Assembly (NCBI GenBank): GCA_964409295.1
Contig: CAYPCV010000036.1
Span: forward strand, 1 to 9,195
Direction: 5' to 3'
DNA length: 9,195 nt
Source of the DNA: UBA1140 sp964409295
Lineage (GTDB): Bacteria; Campylobacterota; Campylobacteria; Campylobacterales; Sulfurovaceae
The notes below the pieces were generated by a model. The model searched no databases and was not told the DNA's origin. It saw only the letters and a program-made list of their open reading frames with translations. Of this stretch, positions 6,405-9,195 are shown in pieces. Each line of letters opens with the position of its first letter. Position 1 is the stretch's first letter. The translations under genes and the position numbers were made by a program.

Positions 6405-7226
6405 ATGGTAAAACCACTCATTGTATACCCCCAAAAACATGCTAACTCTATGTTAATTTCTGAAGTTAGAACATTTAATCAAGAGATTATAGATATTATT
6501 CAAGATATGAAAGATACCATGCAAGAACATAATCTTTTTGCCCTAAGTGCTATTCAAATCAATCATCTTTATCAAATTATTTTGATTAAAGAAGACAACA
6601 ACTATCAAGAGTATCTCAACCCTAGAGTTATAAGTAGTATCGAGCCATTTGATTCAACAGAAAGTACACCCTACTATCCAGATGTAGAGGTAAGCATTCC
6701 AAGATATGCAAACTTAAAGATTGTCTATGAGAATCGTCATGGAGAGTCAAAACATGCACATATAACAGACAAAGAGACAGCTGTTGCACTACAAAGAAAA
6801 ATTGACTATCTGTATGGAGGAGATATACTTTTAAAGGTAAGTGAGAATCGTAGAGAAGAGATAAGACATGCACTAGCTACCAATGGTCTTATTCCAGATG
6901 CATCTTTAGAGGTCTGCCCTACGGTCACTAAAAAAGATTATATATTAAGCTTTAACGATAAAATAATTTTCTTTATGGGTCTCTCTTTATTAACTCCTCT
7001 ATTCTCTTTTGAAAAAAGTACTGTAGAGAGTATTTTTCTTTATGATAAAATTGGACTTCTTTTAGTTATTGCTCTAATGGCAGGGTATTTCTTGATGGCA
7101 CAAATCGAAGCAAAAGAGTTTGGACAATGTACATCATGTCAAGTGGGAAGTAATATAGGTATAATTGCAAAAAGAGTCGCAATAGCCATTGTATTTACTA
7201 TTGCAGGGTATTTTCTATTAACCTAG
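6405..7226 (+). CDS. Degenerate peptide-deformylase-like domain fused to a hydrophobic C-terminal membrane region
   Basis: Residues 1 to about 155 of this 273-residue protein follow the peptide deformylase fold: PLIVYPQ at the start, VRTFNQEIIDIIQDMKDTM (21-39), motif 1 as LFALSAIQ (44-51, normally GxGLAAPQ), motif 2 as DVEVSIP (93-99, normally EGCLSxP) and motif 3 as QRKIDYLYG (130-138, normally QHExDHLxG). The metal ligands Cys, His and His are replaced by Glu95, Arg131 and Tyr135, and the catalytic Glu by Lys132, so deformylase activity is very unlikely. Residues 187-202, 216-232 and 251-273 are hydrophobic and probably cross or enter the membrane, with a CTSC pair (242-245) between the last two. 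AAGGAT (6394-6399) supports the start. The frame is intact, so this is not a decaying gene. Its function is unknown; it may bind nascent chains, ribosomes or a membrane partner. Confidence 0.68.
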   Translation: MVKPLIVYPQKHANSMLISEVRTFNQEIIDIIQDMKDTMQEHNLFALSAIQINHLYQIILIKEDNNYQEYLNPRVISSIEPFDSTESTPYYPDVEVSIPRYANLKIVYENRHGESKHAHITDKETAVALQRKIDYLYGGDILLKVSENRREEIRHALATNGLIPDASLEVCPTVTKKDYILSFNDKIIFFMGLSLLTPLFSFEKSTVESIFLYDKIGLLLVIALMAGYFLMAQIEAKEFGQCTSCQVGSNIGIIAKRVAIAIVFTIAGYFLLT

Positions 7227-7228
7227 AG

Positions 7229-7447
7229 TCATCTATTTTTTTTAGTTACCAATATCGGTAACATACCAAAATAAGCCAATGTTCCAAAAGCCTGTTCAAT
7301 ATGAATATCAGGCTTTATCTCTAAAATCATCTCTCTAACTTTAGCTTCATCTAAATCGCCTAAAAACTCCCCTTCTCCATGGTTCTCTTTATAAAATTTC
7401 ACGAGAAGGTGTGTTGGTTTCTCTTCACTATATTTCCATATGGTCAT
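7229..7447 (-). CDS. Hypothetical 72-residue protein
   Basis: The gene starts at an ATG (7447) behind AAGAGGAT (7453-7460) and a possible TATAAT promoter (7475-7480), and ends two bases from the stop of the converging deformylase-like gene. The product is soluble and mixed-charge (MTIWKYSEEKPTHLLVKFYK at the N-terminus, an acidic middle with FLGDLDEAKVREMILEIKPD, and a hydrophobic stretch FGTLAYFGMLPILV near the end, closing in TKKNR). I recognise no domain. A good ribosome binding site, promoter and tight convergent packing make a real gene likely. Confidence 0.65.
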   Translation of the reverse strand: MTIWKYSEEKPTHLLVKFYKENHGEGEFLGDLDEAKVREMILEIKPDIHIEQAFGTLAYFGMLPILVTKKNR

Positions 7448-7474
7448 CTATAATCCTCTTGTTAAGTAAGAACG

Positions 7475-7480
7475 ATTATA
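7475..7480 (-). promoter_or_regulatory. -10 box for the 72-residue hypothetical gene
   Basis: The minus strand reads TATAAT here, with TTGGAT (7497-7502) 16 bases upstream as a weak -35. The predicted leader is about 20 bases. Confidence 0.45.
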
Positions 7481-7539
7481 CCTTATTAAAATACAAATCC
7501 AAAGTTAATTTTAATGATAAAATAAAATATGTAAGAGTG

Positions 7540-7586
7540 AAAAAAAAAGAGAAAAAAGGAAAGGTTCCTATCATTAAAGATAGGAA
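7540..7586 (-). terminator. Intrinsic terminator of the secY-map-infA operon
   Basis: On the minus strand TTCCTATC and GATAGGAA (7579-7586 and 7565-7572 in window coordinates) form an 8-bp stem around a 6-base loop. They are followed by a long T-rich tract with runs of six and nine T (7540-7560). It begins 31 bases after the infA stop, so infA is the last gene of the operon. Confidence 0.72.
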
Positions 7587-7616
7587 TAGAACTGTTTTAA
7601 ATAATAAGTAGAAATC

Positions 7617-7835
7617 CTATTTATATCTAAAAGTGATACGTCCTTTGTCAAGACTGTAAGGTGTTAATTCAACTTTTACTTTGTCTCCAGGTAAGATTTT
7701 AATGTAGTGCATTCTCATCTTTCCTGCAATATGACACAAAATAATATGTTTGTTCTCTAACTGAACTCTAAACGTTGCATTTGGTAGAGCTTCAATTACT
7801 TTACCATCTATCTCTATTACATCATCTTTAGCCAT
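7617..7835 (-). CDS. infA: Translation initiation factor IF-1
   Basis: The 72-residue product is full length for IF-1, a single OB-fold protein that binds the A site of the 30S subunit and assists IF-2 and IF-3 in start-site selection. Diagnostic segments are MAKDDVIEIDGKVIEALPNA at the N-terminus, CHIAGKMRMHYIKILPGD in the middle, and VELTPYSLDKGRITFRYK at the C-terminus. AAGGAGA (7842-7848 on the minus strand) precedes the ATG. It follows map by 34 bases in the same operon and is followed by a terminator, so rpmJ and the rpsM-rpsK genes, which come next in many bacteria, are not directly linked here. Confidence 0.97.
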   Translation of the reverse strand: MAKDDVIEIDGKVIEALPNATFRVQLENKHIILCHIAGKMRMHYIKILPGDKVKVELTPYSLDKGRITFRYK

Positions 7836-7869
7836 CTATTTCTCCTTTGAAATTATTATTGTTTTGCTG

Positions 7870-8625
7870 TTACGCATCTGTTAAAATTACTGCTTTGCCA
7901 TCTATTATGGCTACGGTATGTTCATAGTGTGATGAACGTAGACCATCAGTTGAAACTACTGACCACTTATCCTCTAAGATAATGGGTTCATCACTCTTTT
8001 GACATATCATTGGCTCTAAACAAAATACCATACCGTTTTTAATTTTTGGACCTTGATTTGGTTTTCCATCAACATAGTTTGGAATATTTGGCTCTTCATG
8101 AGGTTTTTTCCCAATTCCATGACCACAAAAATCTCGTAGTGGAATAAACCCACGTCCATGAATAAAGGTCTCTAAAACAGAAGATAACTCTTTAAATCTC
8201 ATTCCTACTCTGATGTTCTCTATCGCATGATATAAGGCATCTTTAGAACAAGCAATAAGAGCTTCATCCTCTTTAGAAATTTGACCAATAGGAATTGTTA
8301 TTGCTGCATCTCCAAAGTAACCATCTATCTTTGTACCTAAATCTAAGCCAAGAATATCGCCCTCTTGTACCTTATAATCTGTAGGTATACCATGTATACA
8401 TACTTCATTTAAAGAGGTACAAACAGAAGCAGGAAAACCATAAAGACCTTTAAAAGAGGGTTCTGCACCATGCTCTCGTATAAAAGCTTCGCCCATAGCA
8501 TCTATCTCTTTTAAAGTCATTCCAACAGTAATATTTTCACGGAGGTATTTTAATGTTTTACCAACGATTGACCCAGCTACTGCGAGCTTGGTCAATTCGT
8601 TGGGTTTACGAAGTGCTATTGCCAT
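7870..8625 (-). CDS. map: Type I methionine aminopeptidase
   Basis: The 251-residue cytoplasmic enzyme removes the N-terminal Met from nascent proteins after deformylation. All active-site residues of type I enzymes are in place: His78 (CIHGIP), the metal ligands Asp95 (LGLDLG), Asp106 (GDAAIT), His169 (CGHGIG), Glu204 (CLEPM) and Glu235 (YEHTVAI). Length and residue numbering are close to the E. coli enzyme. There is no N-terminal zinc-finger extension. Its ATG overlaps the secY stop by one base (TAATG), so translation is probably coupled to secY. A working deformylase gene is not part of this cluster; the deformylase-like gene at 6405-7226 is degenerate. Confidence 0.97.
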   Translation of the reverse strand: MAIALRKPNELTKLAVAGSIVGKTLKYLRENITVGMTLKEIDAMGEAFIREHGAEPSFKGLYGFPASVCTSLNEVCIHGIPTDYKVQEGDILGLDLGTKIDGYFGDAAITIPIGQISKEDEALIACSKDALYHAIENIRVGMRFKELSSVLETFIHGRGFIPLRDFCGHGIGKKPHEEPNIPNYVDGKPNQGPKIKNGMVFCLEPMICQKSDEPIILEDKWSVVSTDGLRSSHYEHTVAIIDGKAVILTDA

Positions 8626-9195
8626 TATAGACCTACTGATCCTAATGTTTCGTATTTATTCATGTAAATTTGTGCTTCAATCTTTCTCATTGTATCAAGA
8701 GCAACCTGAACAATAATAAGTACAGCAACTCCCCCAAAGAAGAACGCCGCCCCAATTGAGTTAATTAACAAGAATGGTAAAGTAGAGATAAGTGCTAGGT
8801 AGAATGCACCAGACCCTGTTAAGTTACTTGCTACAGTATTGATAAACTCTTTGGTATGTTCCCCTGGTCTTACACCTGGAATAAAGCCACCTTGTCGTTT
8901 AAGATTATCTGCAATATCTTTAGCATTAAATACAATTGATGCGTAGAAAAATGCAAAGAAAACAACTAATACAAATGTTGCAACATTAAATGCTATTCCA
9001 CCTGGCTTAAGTGCATCTGCAACCATTAAAGCATATTCATTAGAACTTTGACCCAACATTGTAAGAGGAAACATCAATACAGCTGAAGCAAAAATTGGAG
9101 GAATAACCCCTGCAAGGTTCACTTTAATTGGAATATAGTTCATAACTCTTTTATCTTGATTTTGCATAATTGTTTTTCTTGAGTAAGAGATAGGA
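8625..9195 (-). CDS. secY: Protein translocase subunit SecY, C-terminal part (5' end outside the window)
   Basis: The frame runs off the right edge. The Met at 9167 is internal, because the codons before it (PISYSRKTI) continue the SecY sequence. The visible 190 residues cover the region from the fourth periplasmic side through the C-terminus: PIKVNLAGVIPPIFASAVLM, the cytoplasmic loop GGFIPGVRPGEHTKEFI that contacts SecA and the ribosome, and three further transmembrane helices, ending in KYETLGSVGL. SecY forms the protein-conducting channel with SecE and SecG. Full proteins are about 420-440 residues, so less than half is shown. The stop overlaps the map start. Confidence 0.96.
   Translation of the reverse strand, partial: PISYSRKTIMQNQDKRVMNYIPIKVNLAGVIPPIFASAVLMFPLTMLGQSSNEYALMVADALKPGGIAFNVATFVLVVFFAFFYASIVFNAKDIADNLKRQGGFIPGVRPGEHTKEFINTVASNLTGSGAFYLALISTLPFLLINSIGAAFFFGGVAVLIIVQVALDTMRKIEAQIYMNKYETLGSVGL

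Noticed and set aside
6405..7226. Calling this gene a functional peptide deformylase (def)
   Set aside because: All three metal ligands and the catalytic Glu are replaced, so the enzyme name would mislead.
7411..7611. 66-codon plus-strand open frame with a Lys-rich end
   Set aside because: It starts antisense inside the 72-residue gene, and its Lys-rich part is only the A-rich complement of the minus-strand terminator's T tract.

Overview
The window looks like a piece of a low-GC Campylobacterota (Epsilonproteobacteria) chromosome, probably a sulfur-oxidising relative of Sulfurimonas, Sulfurovum or Arcobacter. The grounds are the SecY/Map/IF-1 sequences, the secY-map-infA order, the AT-rich intergenic DNA with good TATAAT boxes and poor -35 boxes, and a highly diverged sulfide:quinone-oxidoreductase-type flavoprotein. 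No rRNA, tRNA, CRISPR array, insertion sequence or phage gene was seen. Assignments rest on reading motifs by eye, with no database search.

Layout, left to right. (1) The 3' end of a YihY/BrkB-type membrane protein gene (+). (2) A short unit with a near-consensus promoter, a possible 29-codon ORF and a hairpin; it could be a small-protein gene or a small RNA. (3) A two-gene operon (+) for a Tat-exported small subunit of the gluconate 2-dehydrogenase subunit 3 type and a 547-residue GMC flavoprotein, with no cytochrome c subunit beside it. (4) Convergent to it, a BT1/folate-biopterin-type MFS transporter (-). (5) An AT-rich divergent intergenic region holding a perfect 12-bp inverted repeat. 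(6) An operon (+) of the sulfide:quinone-oxidoreductase-like protein and an unannotated 53-residue protein. (7) A gene (+) for a peptide-deformylase-like domain that has lost all its metal ligands and is fused to a hydrophobic C-terminal region. (8) Convergent to it, a 72-residue protein of unknown function (-). (9) The housekeeping cluster secY-map-infA (-), closed by an intrinsic terminator.

How the genes may work together: the GMC/small-subunit pair and the SQR-like protein would both feed electrons into the respiratory chain, the first from an organic alcohol or sugar in the periplasm and the second from reduced sulfur at the membrane. SecY, methionine aminopeptidase and IF-1 form the usual translation/secretion cluster. 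The deformylase-like membrane protein is probably not a working deformylase. The points most worth a second look are that protein, the 53-residue partner of the SQR-like gene, substitutions at canonical active-site positions in both flavoproteins, and the small transcription unit at 476-657.
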